Source of the DNA: Streptomyces asiaticus
GTDB lineage: Bacteria > Actinomycetota > Actinomycetes > Streptomycetales > Streptomycetaceae
DNA: 64,000 nucleotides
Reading direction: 5' to 3'
NCBI RefSeq assembly: GCF_018138715.1
Contig: NZ_JAGSHX010000006.1
Coordinates: 4,154,001-4,218,000, forward strand
Part shown: positions 16,362-26,243 of the stretch, in pieces
How the letters are laid out: every line of letters begins with the position of its first letter
Position numbering within the stretch: the stretch's first letter is position 1
The notes under the pieces: generated by a model
Database searches by the model: none
The model's input: only the letters and a program-made list of their open reading frames with translations
What the model was told of the DNA's origin: nothing
Program-made: the position numbers and the translations under genes

Positions 16362-17192
16362 TCACCGGCGCTCGCCGGCGGATTGCGAGATGAGCAGACC
16401 GAGTTCCGCGGCGCGCACCCCGGCCTGAAATCGTGAATTCGCCCCGAGTAATGCCATGATCTCCGCGACATATCTTCGGTAGGTCCGCACGGACATCGCG
16501 AGTTCCCGAGCCGCGACCTCGTCGGTCACTCCGGCCCGCAGCCGCTCGAGTATCTGCTGTGCGATATCCGCCCGCGTCTTGTCACCGAATTCGATGCGGT
16601 CGGAGACCTCGACCGCGTTGCGCCACACCCCGTCGAACAACGCGACCAGCGGCTGGATGACACCGGGGGCGCGGACCACCGAGGCCCGGCGGCCGGCCAC
16701 CGACGCGGCGCACACCAGCGCGTGCTCATTGTCGGCGATCACGGCGACCAGCGCGGGGATCCGGGCCACCCGGGTCCGTACCCGCGGTTCGGCGGCGTGC
16801 GCCGAGACGAACCGCCAGTCGAGCGTCGAGGGCGTGCACAGCAGCCGCACCCGGGAGGTCTTCCGCGCCGTACCGGACAGCAGCGCGGTCAGGGCGCCGT
16901 GGACCGCCTCGGAGTACCCGGGCTCCGCGGCGAGCACCACGTCCACGCGCTTGGCCGCGTCCGTGACCAGCCGCGCCGCCGTCTCGACGGCGTCCTCATG
17001 GGCGTCGACGACGTCCACCATGGAGTCGCGGTGCAACTGATTACGGCGTCTGTCCACCGTGGACGCGAGGAGCGCGCTGACTTCCAGCAGCTCCCGTTCG
17101 AATTCATCGGCGGCCTCGACCGGAACGAGGTCGACCTCTCGACGGCTGCTGCCCGAAGAGCTCTCGGGCACCCCGGATGGCACACCACTCAC
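16362..17192 (-). CDS. LuxR-type HTH regulator with PLD-like/TrmB-like N-terminal domain, copy 1
   Basis: A 276-residue protein whose last 65 residues form a LuxR-type HTH (ILERLRAGVTDEVAARELAM, then VRTYRRYVAEIMALLGANSR). The N-terminal 200 residues lack a receiver domain. They contain VDVVLAAEPG, a pattern ending in RVRLLCTP and VAVIADNEHALV, resembling the phospholipase-D-like sensor region seen in many orphan Streptomyces LuxR proteins. A paralogue follows the same layout directly upstream. Both are good candidates to bind the shared box in the cluster promoters; the signal they sense is unknown. Confidence 0.85.
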   Translation of the reverse strand: MSGVPSGVPESSSGSSRREVDLVPVEAADEFERELLEVSALLASTVDRRRNQLHRDSMVDVVDAHEDAVETAARLVTDAAKRVDVVLAAEPGYSEAVHGALTALLSGTARKTSRVRLLCTPSTLDWRFVSAHAAEPRVRTRVARIPALVAVIADNEHALVCAASVAGRRASVVRAPGVIQPLVALFDGVWRNAVEVSDRIEFGDKTRADIAQQILERLRAGVTDEVAARELAMSVRTYRRYVAEIMALLGANSRFQAGVRAAELGLLISQSAGERR

Positions 17193-17285
17193 CCCCGCGT
17201 GAGTTCTTCATCGCGTATCAACCGCGGAACACCCACTCGTGTCCGCCCATCGGCACGGCCCGCCCCGTACCGCGTCACTCCACGG

Positions 17286-18116
17286 TCAGTCGGCCGTCGA
17301 CAGCAGGCCGAGCTCGACCGCCCGCACCCCTGCCTGGAACCGGGAACTGGCCCCCAACGCCCGCATGATCTCCGCGACATGGCGCCGGTAGGTGCGTAAC
17401 GACACCTCGACCTCACGTGCCGCGACATCGTCGGTGTAGCCCTTGCAGAGCCGCTCCAGGATGCGCCGGGCGGACTCGGTCCGCAGCCGCTCGCTGATCC
17501 AGCGGTGCTCCGCGAGGCGCACCGCGCCCGACCACGCACCGGCGAACAGCAGATCCAGAGCCCGGACGGACGCCGTGTCCTCGATGACCGACACCACGTC
17601 CCCTCCGCCGCGCTCCACGGAGGACCGGACCATGGCCACGCTGCCGTCCACGATCAGCATCTCCATGACCGCGTCGACCACCTTGACCTGCGTGTTCACA
17701 CCGCTTTCCACGGCGGCCCGGGTCGCCGGGTCGGCGAGCGCACCAGGAGTGCACAGCAGCCGCACCGGAATGCGCCCATGGCCCGGCCCGGTCAGCCGAC
17801 GCAGCGCCGACACCATGACCTCGGCCCGGTCGCCGCCGGCGGGGAGCGCGATGCTGATGCCGTGCCGGGCCCGGTCGACAAGCCCCTCCACGGCGTGTCC
17901 GACGGCCGCGTCATTCCCCTTCATCGTCACCACGGCGTGCCGGGCCACGGTGCGACGGTGCAGATTCACCGTCGAATCGATCAATTTACGGGCCTGGAGC
18001 AGTGCCTGCACCACACCGTCACGCCCCGGTTCGGGACCACAGGCCCCCGAAGCCGCGCTTACCGCCGCCGGTTCCCCCGCTCTCGCGGAAACAGGCGCCA
18101 TCGCCAAACCTGTCAC
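17286..18116 (-). CDS. LuxR-type HTH regulator, copy 2 (paralogue of 16362-17192)
   Basis: A 276-residue protein with the same architecture and exactly the same length as its neighbour: N-terminal helix with STVNLHRRTV, VMVSALRRLTG...VRLLCTPGA sensor-like core, and C-terminal HTH ILERLCKGYTDDVAAREVEV followed by LRTYRRHVAEIMRALGASSR. The pair is a tandem duplication with clear divergence. Only 93 bp separate the two genes. A second ATG at 18101 is an alternative start. Confidence 0.85.
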   Translation of the reverse strand: MTGLAMAPVSARAGEPAAVSAASGACGPEPGRDGVVQALLQARKLIDSTVNLHRRTVARHAVVTMKGNDAAVGHAVEGLVDRARHGISIALPAGGDRAEVMVSALRRLTGPGHGRIPVRLLCTPGALADPATRAAVESGVNTQVKVVDAVMEMLIVDGSVAMVRSSVERGGGDVVSVIEDTASVRALDLLFAGAWSGAVRLAEHRWISERLRTESARRILERLCKGYTDDVAAREVEVSLRTYRRHVAEIMRALGASSRFQAGVRAVELGLLSTAD

Positions 18117-18665
18117 GCTTTACCCCCGTTATGACACAACGATCACCAGCGGACATCGGACCGGTAGGTCCGGGATGCGGCTGGGAGGTTGAAGTGAGTG
18201 ACCATCCCCCTGAATGGCCAGGTATGTTCCGTTCGCCAAAGGTTGAAAGGCGGAACACTTCAATTATCGATGCGCGGCCGACAGTAGTTCCCACTCCTAC
18301 GCCAGTCAACGCGTTCGAGTCGGCCCAGAAAGAGTAGGCGCGCCTCCCCCCTTATCGGCCCCCTCGATCCCCCGCGCGGACCCCCGAAGTTGTCAGCTAG
18401 CTGTAGCGCGACCTCCGGGCTCCCCCGCCTCTGACGTCGTGATCATCACTGTACGCATCGGTCCGGAGGCTTTCAGCGAGCGTCCCGGGTTGTTTCTGTC
18501 CTGTTACTGCCAGCCAACGTAGGGAATCGGAGAATGACTCCGACAAGCCGCGAACCAGCGGGTCATACCACTCCAAATCCATGTGGCGATCATTCACATG
18601 AGGAGTTCCTCATTCCTGAGTGACCGCCGCCACAATCCTGACCGAAGTGGCGATTGCAGCATGCG
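18117..18665. other. Intergenic region with one inverted repeat
   Basis: A 549-bp stretch between the LuxR-type copy 2 start and the end of the LysR-like gene. It contains an inverted repeat TGTTCCG/CGGAACA (18225-18231 and 18251-18257) about 110 bp upstream of the LuxR gene, a possible operator. A 66-codon minus-strand reading frame at 18397-18597 lacks coding character. Nothing else was recognised. Confidence 0.45.
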
Positions 18666-18923
18666 TCAGGCCGCCGCGCAGACGCCCTTCATGCTGTCGA
18701 TCAGCGCGAGCACCGCCCGCGCGGACGGAAGAATCATGCGACCTTCCCTGGTGAGCTGGGCACCGGTGGAGTCGCGGGTGAAAAGCTTGGTGCCCAGCAT
18801 CTGTTCCAGGCACTTGATCTGGTAACTAATGGCCGGTTGTGAATAGCCGAGCGCCTTGGCCGCCTGATCCATACGCCCTATCTCAGCGATGGAAACGAAA
18901 GCGCGGAACTCCCGCTCATGCAT
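18666..18923 (-). CDS. LysR-type HTH-only protein (truncated LTTR)
   Basis: An 85-residue protein consisting of the LysR winged HTH alone: FVSIAEIGRMDQAAKALGYS, then QPAISYQIKCLEQMLGTKLF and REGRMILPSARAVLALI. It stops where the linker helix of a normal 300-residue LTTR would begin, so no effector domain exists. It may be a functional mini-regulator or a remnant; no continuing frame is seen downstream. It has its own promoter module (19009-19059), which argues for function. A longer reading to 19040 would begin inside that promoter and is unlikely. Confidence 0.75.
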   Translation of the reverse strand: MHEREFRAFVSIAEIGRMDQAAKALGYSQPAISYQIKCLEQMLGTKLFTRDSTGAQLTREGRMILPSARAVLALIDSMKGVCAAA

Positions 18924-19008
18924 TTTGCCCCCTGTCCGGCGGCCATCATCCGATGGCCGTCGAGAACCCGTCGCCGAGATGGCACGGGTTATCCGATCCG
19001 TCGAGACC

Positions 19009-19059
19009 ATATCAACGTACTCAATCTTGGAAGGCAACATCCGGTGCAGGAAGCTGCAA
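19009..19059 (-). promoter_or_regulatory. Cluster promoter module P5, upstream of LysR-like gene
   Basis: Minus strand: box TTGCAGCTTCCTG (19059-19047), 9 nt, -35 TTGCCT (19037-19032), 17 nt, -10 TGATAT (19014-19009). Same geometry as the other modules. The predicted leader is about 80 nt. Confidence 0.65.
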
Positions 19060-19162
19060 TGCGACGGGCCGCGAAGACTTCACAAGAGCGGAACATGCTG
19101 CAACGCCGGAGGTGAAGAACCCGGCCCCGATGAAAGTTCACCCGCCGTTCACGGCAGTGGCG

Positions 19163-19239
19163 GTCCACGGGCGGTCCACATCGCCGTCCACATCGCCGTC
19201 CACATCGCCGTCCACATGGCGGTCCACGTGGTGGTCCAC
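19163..19239. repeat. 12-bp tandem repeats
   Basis: Six to seven degenerate copies of a 12-bp unit GTCCACATCGCC lie between the LysR-like promoter and the tRNA gene. There is no spacer-repeat pattern, so it is not a CRISPR array. The rest of 18924-19369 contains the P5 module and the tRNA terminator. Confidence 0.8.
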
Positions 19240-19322
19240 CGGGCCGGGCGGTTGCGAGGACGAGAAGGAGGAGGCGGGGAGAGGGGAGGCGAGGAGAGAG
19301 AAGGCGGGGAGAGATGGCAAAC

Positions 19323-19348
19323 GCCCCGGAGGGCAGACCGTCCGGGGC
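19323..19348 (-). terminator. Hairpin terminator after tRNA-Thr
   Basis: An 8-bp GC-rich stem (19323-19330 with 19341-19348) with a 10-nt loop lies 22 bp past the 3' end of the tRNA gene and is followed by GTTT on the minus strand. Confidence 0.6.
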
Positions 19349-19369
19349 TTCTTCCCTGCTCGGGCTCAG

Positions 19370-19442
19370 AGCCGACTGTCGGGTTCGAACCGACGACCTT
19401 CGCTTTACAAGAGCGGTGCTCTACCAGCTGAGCTAAGTCGGC
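19370..19442 (-). tRNA. tRNA-Thr (anticodon TGT)
   Basis: The minus strand folds as a full cloverleaf: acceptor GCCGACT/AGTCGGC, D arm GCTC...GAGC, anticodon stem CCGCT/AGCGA flanking loop CTTGTAA (anticodon TGT, with one mispair at the stem end), and T arm GTCGG-TTCGAAC-CCGAC. CCA is not encoded. A TACACT -10 element lies just upstream on the minus strand at about 19453-19448. No direct repeat of its 3' end was found nearby, so it shows no sign of use as an integration site. Confidence 0.95.
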
Positions 19443-19618
19443 GTCCCCCGTAGTGTACCCGGCCCCGGGGGGTGATCCGTTCGAAAATTCTCGGGTCCTG
19501 GCTAGAGACATGGCCACCCTCGCCGGTATAGCGTCACGCCAATCCACCTCCGGTGGACTAGACCCCTCCTTTACTCGGATCGTCCGGCACGTTCCTGCCG
19601 GTGAAGGGACAGATCACC

Positions 19619-20755
<1,137 letters not shown>

Positions 20756-20785
20756 GGCCGCTGGCCCGTCAGTTCGTACCGACGG

Positions 20786-20818
20786 CGCCGTTCGTCCGCT
20801 TCCCGCGGACGGGCGGCG
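20786..20818 (+). terminator. Hairpin terminator after msiK
   Basis: A 14-bp stem (20786-20799 with 20805-20818, two G-U pairs) with a 5-nt loop begins 31 bp after the msiK stop. The remaining 230 bp up to 21053 shows nothing else definite. Confidence 0.75.
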
Positions 20819-21052
20819 TCGTCGCGTTGGGTGGGAGCGGAGCGCGTGTGCCGCGGTGTTGCGTTGTCGATAAATTACCCGACATTTCGAGCATTTCGCC
20901 CCCGAGCGTCAACCCTCCGCACGCCAAGAGGGGGTTTCCATCACCCGGCCCGGTGACGGAATGTCGCCAAATCGTCGCTCCTCGCTACGATCACCGCGTA
21001 CCGCAGTTCCGTACCACCCACTCCGTACCACCCACCCGCGAGGAACCACCCC

Positions 21053-21472
21053 GTGAACCACGCAGCCCGCCGCATCGGCAGAACGCTCGCCCTCGTCCTC
21101 CCCGTCGTGCTCGTCCTCTCCGGCACCCTCGCGGTCACCCGCGTCCCCTGGGCCTCGCCGAGCGCCGAGTCGCAGATCCTCACCGCCTCCTCCGACCGGG
21201 CGTCCACCCATGCCACCCACCGGGCGCCGCATGAGCTGCTGCGGGACCGACTGCTCGCCGAGCTCCAGGAGAAGAACCCCTCCGTGGCGCTCACCCACCT
21301 CCAGGTGGCGACGGCCGAACGGCCCTCGCTGGCCAAGCACTGCGCCTCCATCGCCCGTGCGCTCGGCCGCGCCGCGGTCGCCAAGTACGGCGGTGTGAGC
21401 CGCGCCCAGGCGTACGCACGGCCCGTCTGCGACACCTCGTTCGCGTCCGGGACCACCCAGGCGTACCGCTGA
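21053..21472 (+). CDS. Small secreted or membrane-anchored hypothetical protein
   Basis: A 139-residue protein with a classic signal sequence (RRIGRTLALVLPVVLVLSGTLAV, residues 6-28 in two parts) and no further membrane segment. The mature part contains HLQVATAERPSLAKHCASIAR and two cysteines (KHCAS, RPVCDTS) that could form a disulfide outside the cell. No domain is recognised. GTG start at 21053 after GAGGAACC. It stands alone between msiK and a nucleotidyltransferase. Confidence 0.75.
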   Translation: MNHAARRIGRTLALVLPVVLVLSGTLAVTRVPWASPSAESQILTASSDRASTHATHRAPHELLRDRLLAELQEKNPSVALTHLQVATAERPSLAKHCASIARALGRAAVAKYGGVSRAQAYARPVCDTSFASGTTQAYR

Positions 21473-21553
21473 CCGCGTCCCCCGCCGTTCCGCCGGGGCC
21501 CTTCCCCCCTTGTTCACCCTTCGGCGGTCCCCGCACCGCATATGGTGCGGTTC

Positions 21554-22354
21554 ATGAGCGATGACGACGAGCGCAGGCCCGGGCATCACCACCAGACCGC
21601 GCGCCCCACACAAGCCGTCGTCCTGGCCGGAGGCCAGGGCTCACGGCTGCGTCCGTACACCGACGACCGCCCCAAGCCGATGGTCGAGATCCCGGGCACC
21701 GGGACTCCGATCATCGGCCACCAACTGGCCTGGCTGGCCGCCGAGGGCGTCACCGACGCCGTGGTCTCCTGCGGCCACCTCGCCGCCGTCCTCCAGGACT
21801 GGCTCGAGGCGGCGGAGCTGCCGCTGCGGGTGCGGACCGTCGTCGAGAAGGAGCCGCTGGGGCGCGGCGGCGGCCTGAAGTTCGCCGCCGCCAGGCTCCC
21901 GGAGCCCGACCAGCCCTGGTACGCCACCAACGGCGACATCTGGACCCGCTTCTCGCTCCGCGACATGGCGGACTTCCACGACGAGCGCGGCGCCACCGCC
22001 ACGCTGGCGCTCGCCCGGCCGCGCATTCCGTGGGGGGCGGTGGAGACCAACGAGTTCGGCCACGTCCTGGACTTCATCGAGTCGCCGCCCTCGCCGTACC
22101 TCATCAACGCGGGCGTCTACGTGTTCTCCGCCGCCTTCACCGCGCTGCTGCCCGACCGGGGCGACCACGAACGCACCACGTTCCCGCGGCTGGCGCGGGA
22201 ACGCCGGCTGGCGGGTTTCCCGCTGCCGCAGGGTGCGTACTGGCGGGCCATCGACACCGCGAAGGACCTGACCGAGGCAGCCAAGGAACTGGCCGCGGGC
22301 CCCCCACCCCACGGCCACGGCCCCTTCGACACGACGCCTGTGCCACACGCCTGA
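21554..22354 (+). CDS. Sugar-phosphate nucleotidyltransferase (GMP/NDP-sugar pyrophosphorylase-like)
   Basis: A 266-residue Rossmann-like nucleotidyltransferase: AVVLAGGQGSRLRPYTDDRP (nucleotide-binding G-rich loop and catalytic Arg), KPMVEIPGTGTPIIGHQLAW, EPLGRGGGLKFAA, WYATNGDIWTRF (metal-binding Asp) and LINAGVYVFSAA. It lacks the left-handed beta-helix of GlmU or long mannose-1-phosphate guanylyltransferases. It should form an NDP-sugar from NTP and sugar 1-phosphate; base and sugar cannot be told. ATG at 21542 is an alternative start. Downstream is a repeat-filled intergenic stretch. Confidence 0.88.
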   Translation: MSDDDERRPGHHHQTARPTQAVVLAGGQGSRLRPYTDDRPKPMVEIPGTGTPIIGHQLAWLAAEGVTDAVVSCGHLAAVLQDWLEAAELPLRVRTVVEKEPLGRGGGLKFAAARLPEPDQPWYATNGDIWTRFSLRDMADFHDERGATATLALARPRIPWGAVETNEFGHVLDFIESPPSPYLINAGVYVFSAAFTALLPDRGDHERTTFPRLARERRLAGFPLPQGAYWRAIDTAKDLTEAAKELAAGPPPHGHGPFDTTPVPHA

Positions 22355-23175
22355 CCTGCGGGCGGTACTGGGCTGCGGCTCGGGGTCGGAGCCCTTCCCG
22401 GCAGCGCCTGCGGCGTGCTGCTCCCCTCCCCGCCCCTTCCCGAAACTGGGGCTCCGCCCCAGACCCTGCGGCCCAAGAGCGAAGCTCCTGGCGCGCCAGC
22501 GCGCCAGGAACAGTCGCGATATGCGGCTCCGCCGCGGGGTCGAGGTGGGGCTTCGCCCCAGCCCCGGGGCCCAGGGAAGCCCCGCACGCGGCGGAGCCGC
22601 AACCGGGCCCCAGACACCCCTGGCGTGCTGCCACGGCAGGGAGTGTCCGGGCCCCGCCCCCGAGCCCCGGGCCCAGAGGCAAAGCCCCTGCCACGCGGCA
22701 GAGCCACACACCGACCCCCCGGCGTGCCAACACACCAGGGGGAACGTCCCGGGCCCCGCCCCCGAACCCCCGGCCCAGAAGCAGAACCCCTGCCACGCGG
22801 CAGAGCCACACACCGACCCCCCGGCGTGCCAACACACCAGGGGGAACGTCCCGGGCCCCGCCCCCGAACCCCCGGCCCAGAAGCAGAACCCCTGCCACGC
22901 GGCAGAGCCACACACCGACCCCCCGACCCCCCGGCGTGCCAACACACCAGGGGGCGTCCGGGGCCCCGCCCCGAAACCGGGGTCCAGGGGCAGAGCCCCT
23001 TGTTACGGGAAGGGGCGGGTAGGGGAAAGCCCCGCCTACCCCGCCATCACCGCGAGCCAGCACGCCACGGGGTGTCCGGGGCCCGCCCCCGAGCCCGGGG
23101 TCCAGGGGCGGAGCCCCTGCCACGCGGCGGAGCCGCAGAGCGTGGGCACCGCTGGGCGCGGGAGCGGGAGCGTTC
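22355..23175. repeat. Repeat-filled convergent intergenic region with 102-bp tandem repeats
   Basis: This 820-bp gap between convergent genes holds many copies of GGGGC...GCCCC-type inverted elements (for example GGGGCTCCGCCCC around 22447). Within it lie three tandem 102-bp units (22672-22773, 22774-22875, 22876 to about 22985, the last interrupted). Copies two and three are almost identical. No coding region is credible; all frames read as low-complexity Pro/Gly/Arg. Confidence 0.85.
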
Positions 23176-24975
23176 TCAGCCGAGGAGGCCGCCCAGGGCG
23201 GCTTCCTCGGCGGCCGGATCGCTGTAGTTGTATGTGTTGTCCTCCGGCGGCCCGCCCTCCGGGCCACCCGCGGACAGGCCGCCGCCGGCGCCGCCCAGCG
23301 AGGACGGCCCCGGCGCCGTCGGGGCGAGGGGGTGGCGCGGGGAGCGGGGGGTGGTGCCAAGGCCCGGGCGGGGCCGGGAGGCGCCGCTGGCGCGGCCGGA
23401 CGTGCCGGACGCCGAATCCGTCGCGCTGGGCACCCCGGACGAGGACGTCGACGCCGAGGAGTCCGACGCGGACGGCCGGGGACGGTGCGACAGCCGCTCG
23501 CGCGGCGACGGCGCGCCCGCCGTGCCACCGCCCGTGCCCACCGTCCCGCGCTGCCCGCCGCGCGGGCTCTCCGCGGGCTTGCTGGGCAGCGGTGAGCCGG
23601 GCAGGTTGTTCGTCGGCATATCGCTCGGCTCCGGCGCCTTCACGACCTCCGAGGACCGCACGGCGGCGCCCAGCATCGAGCCCACCAGCAGCGTCAGCCC
23701 GGCGACCACCATCGCCATCACTCCGCCGCGGCGCAGCACCCGGCGCCGCAGCTCCCACAGTTCGGCCCGGGGGCCGAGCCGCCGCCACGCCTCCCCGGCG
23801 AGGCGGCCGTCCACCGAGTAGACCGGCGCGCCCGCGATGATCAGCGGGCTCCAGGCGGCGAGGTAGATGATGTCGGGCGCGTCGTAGACCGGCACCGTGC
23901 GCCAGCTCACGGTGACGATCAGCGCGGCGGACAGCAGCGCGCCGAACGAGGCGGCCAGCCGCTGCCACAGCCCGAGCACGGTCAGCAACCCGACCACGAT
24001 TTGCAGAAACGCCACGGTCAGCCCGGCGCCCACCGGATGCTCCAGCGCCAGATCGCGCAGCGGCTCGGCGATCGGCCAGGGGTGCAGCCTGCGCAGCCAG
24101 GTGACCATCGAACCGCGCTCGCCGCCGTCGAAGTAGACGGGGTCGGAGAGCTTGCCCATCCCGCCGTAGATGGAGATGAAGCCGAGGAAGATGCGCAGCG
24201 GGAGCAGGACGACGCCGAGGTTCATCCGGCGCCCGGGGTAGTAGGCGTGGCGTACGGACTCGGAGTGGCGGCGCGGGCGCGGAACCGCGGCGCCCCGCGA
24301 CTCGTCCCGCTCGCCGTCGAGGGCGCCCGGCCGTCCGGAGGACGCGCCGCGCCGCTCCGCAGCGGCCGCCCTGGCCACCGCGCTCGCCCGGCCCGCTCCG
24401 CGCGCCCCGCCCGCCTCGTGCGCCCCACCAGCCTTGTGCGGGCCGTCCGCGCCCGGACGCCGCCGACCGCCGGACGACCCGCCGGACGACCGGGGCACGG
24501 ACTCCGTACGGGGGCTGCGCGGGCCGATGACCGTGGGCGGCGTGTCGTCGTCGAGGGCGATCCTCGGCAGCACCTGCGTGGCGCCCGCGTCCTCGGCGCC
24601 CTCGCCCGCCCGGGACCGGCCCAAACCGTCGTTCAGGCCATCGGACAGACTGTCGGTCAGACCCTCGGAGGAGTACCGCACGGCCTGGAGCAGCCGGGTC
24701 GCCGCGGTGTCCCCGCCGGGGCGGGTACGGCCGCTCCACACCACGGGCGGCCGACGCCGGCCGGGGGCCGGGACGCGGGCGAGCCGTGCCGTGTCCGTCA
24801 GCGTGTTGCTGACGACCGGGACGCTGAGCTGCACCCGGAAGCTCGGGGCATTGACGGCGACCTGCGCCGGATCGCATGGCACCTTGGCCATGGTCAGCTG
24901 TGGTTCGTCGTCGAATCCCCCCGCGCGTCCCGCCAGGGGCGAAGGCATGCGGGCTTTTCTGGTCTCCACGCCCAA
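23176..24975 (-). CDS. DoxX-family membrane protein with long disordered flanks
   Basis: About 599 residues. Residues 1-250 are Arg/Ser/Gly-rich and probably disordered. Residues about 252-425 form the DoxX-like core with four membrane segments, recognisable by LRIFLGFISIYGGMGKLSDP, VGLLTVLGLWQRLAASFGAL and a later single span near VMAMVVAGLTLLVGSMLG. The C-terminal 150 residues are Ser/Pro/Gly-rich, outside the core. DoxX-like proteins occur in thiosulfate:quinone reductases and in stress-linked membrane complexes; the role here is unknown. An ATG at 24891 (MAKVPCDPAQ) is a plausible alternative start. Confidence 0.8.
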   Translation of the reverse strand: MGVETRKARMPSPLAGRAGGFDDEPQLTMAKVPCDPAQVAVNAPSFRVQLSVPVVSNTLTDTARLARVPAPGRRRPPVVWSGRTRPGGDTAATRLLQAVRYSSEGLTDSLSDGLNDGLGRSRAGEGAEDAGATQVLPRIALDDDTPPTVIGPRSPRTESVPRSSGGSSGGRRRPGADGPHKAGGAHEAGGARGAGRASAVARAAAAERRGASSGRPGALDGERDESRGAAVPRPRRHSESVRHAYYPGRRMNLGVVLLPLRIFLGFISIYGGMGKLSDPVYFDGGERGSMVTWLRRLHPWPIAEPLRDLALEHPVGAGLTVAFLQIVVGLLTVLGLWQRLAASFGALLSAALIVTVSWRTVPVYDAPDIIYLAAWSPLIIAGAPVYSVDGRLAGEAWRRLGPRAELWELRRRVLRRGGVMAMVVAGLTLLVGSMLGAAVRSSEVVKAPEPSDMPTNNLPGSPLPSKPAESPRGGQRGTVGTGGGTAGAPSPRERLSHRPRPSASDSSASTSSSGVPSATDSASGTSGRASGASRPRPGLGTTPRSPRHPLAPTAPGPSSLGGAGGGLSAGGPEGGPPEDNTYNYSDPAAEEAALGGLLG

Positions 24976-25141
24976 CTAACCGAGTGACGGACGGGAAAGA
25001 CACTGCCGGGGACGTCCCGATCTGTCCGAGGCCCGTCAAGATCATCGGCCCGGGGGCGCGCCACGAACCGAGGCACCCGCGCCCCGGCCCACGCCCGCGT
25101 CAGACCCGCCCACGCCCGGCGGCGCACCGCTCGCCCCAGGG

Positions 25142-26092
25142 TCAGCCCCGGCGCCGCGCCGCCTCGTACAGAACGACGCCCGCCGCCACACCCGCGTTCA
25201 GCGACTCCGCGCCACCCGGCATCGGAATCCGCACCCGCAGATCGCAGGTCTCGCCCACCAGCCGCGACAGCCCCTTGCCCTCGCTGCCGACGACGATCAC
25301 GACCGGGCCGTCCAGCACCTCGAGGTCCTGAAGCTCGACATCGCCGTCCGCCGCCAGTCCGACCACCGTCAGGCCCGCCTTCTGGTAGCCCTCCAGGGTC
25401 CGGGTGAGGTTGGTCGCGCGGGCGACCGGGGTGCGGGCGGCGGTGCCCGCGGAGGTCTTCCAGGCGCCCGCGGTCATCCCGGCCGCGCGCCGCTCCGGTA
25501 CGACCACGCCATGGCCGCCGAAGGCGGACACCGAGCGGACCACCGCGCCCAGGTTGCGCGGATCCGTGACGCCGTCGAGGGCGACGATCAGCGGGTCCTC
25601 GCCCTCGTCGAAGGCGGCCGCGCTCAGGTCCTCGGGGTGGGCGTACTCGTACGGCGGGACCTGGAGCACCAGGCCCTGGTGGTTCAGCCCGTTCGTCATC
25701 CGGTCCAGCTCGGCCTTGGGCGCCTCCATGAGGTGGATGCCGCCGCGGTCGGCCGCGACCTTCAGCGCCTCGCGCACCCGGTCGTCGCTGTCGACGAACT
25801 GCTGCACATACAGCGTGTTCGCCGGAACGCCCTCGCGCAGCGCCTCGACCACCGGGTTACGGCCCACCACCAGCTCGTTCGTGCCCTTGCCGCCGCGCCG
25901 CGGAACGGGGCGCTTGGCGGCCTGGCGGGCGCGGGCGTTGGCCATCCGCTGCTTGGCGTGTCCCTTGCGCATCTCGGCGGGCGGGGTCGGCCCCTTGCCC
26001 TCGAGGGAGCGGCGCCGCTTACCGCCGCTGCCGACCGTCGCGCCCTTCTTGTTGCTGGTACGGCGGTTCCTGCGCTGGCTGTTGCCGGCCAT
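25142..26092 (-). CDS. rlmB: 23S rRNA 2'-O-methyltransferase RlmB (SpoU/TrmH family)
   Basis: A 316-residue SPOUT methyltransferase. A basic, Lys/Arg-rich N-terminal extension (residues 1-75) precedes the RNA-binding L30e-like domain ([17 protein letters not shown]) and the trefoil-knot catalytic domain with [31 protein letters not shown] and [20 protein letters not shown], the three SpoU motifs. It methylates a ribose in 23S rRNA with SAM. Start ATG at 26092 follows AGGTGAC; the longer form from 26113 is less likely. It follows cysS in the same orientation, the usual actinobacterial order. Confidence 0.95.
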   Translation of the reverse strand: MAGNSQRRNRRTSNKKGATVGSGGKRRRSLEGKGPTPPAEMRKGHAKQRMANARARQAAKRPVPRRGGKGTNELVVGRNPVVEALREGVPANTLYVQQFVDSDDRVREALKVAADRGGIHLMEAPKAELDRMTNGLNHQGLVLQVPPYEYAHPEDLSAAAFDEGEDPLIVALDGVTDPRNLGAVVRSVSAFGGHGVVVPERRAAGMTAGAWKTSAGTAARTPVARATNLTRTLEGYQKAGLTVVGLAADGDVELQDLEVLDGPVVIVVGSEGKGLSRLVGETCDLRVRIPMPGGAESLNAGVAAGVVLYEAARRRG

Positions 26093-26206
26093 GAATGTCA
26101 CCTGTCTCTTCACTGCTCAGCGCTGCTCGGCAAACGGCAACGGCAACGGAAAACGTCGAACGCCACACGCCTCTACGGTCGTACGGTCGTATGTACGGTC
26201 ACAAGT

Positions 26207-26232
26207 GTGCCGCCCAACGCGGTGGGCGGCAC
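26207..26232 (-). terminator. Hairpin terminator after cysS
   Basis: A perfect 10-bp stem (GTGCCGCCCA at 26207-26216 with 26223-26232), 6-nt loop, starting 11 bp past the cysS stop on the minus strand. It separates cysS from rlmB. Confidence 0.75.
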
Positions 26233-26243
26233 AAACAGCCAGG

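Noticed and set aside
18397..18597. 66-codon minus-strand frame upstream of the LysR-like gene region
   Set aside because: No RBS, weak GC3 bias, no recognisable domain; left as intergenic.
19163..19239. Possible CRISPR array
   Set aside because: Contiguous degenerate 12-bp units without spacers; no cas genes in the window.
19370..19442. tRNA-Thr as integration site of a nearby element
   Set aside because: No direct repeat of its 3' end and no integrase close by; neighbours look like stable core genes.
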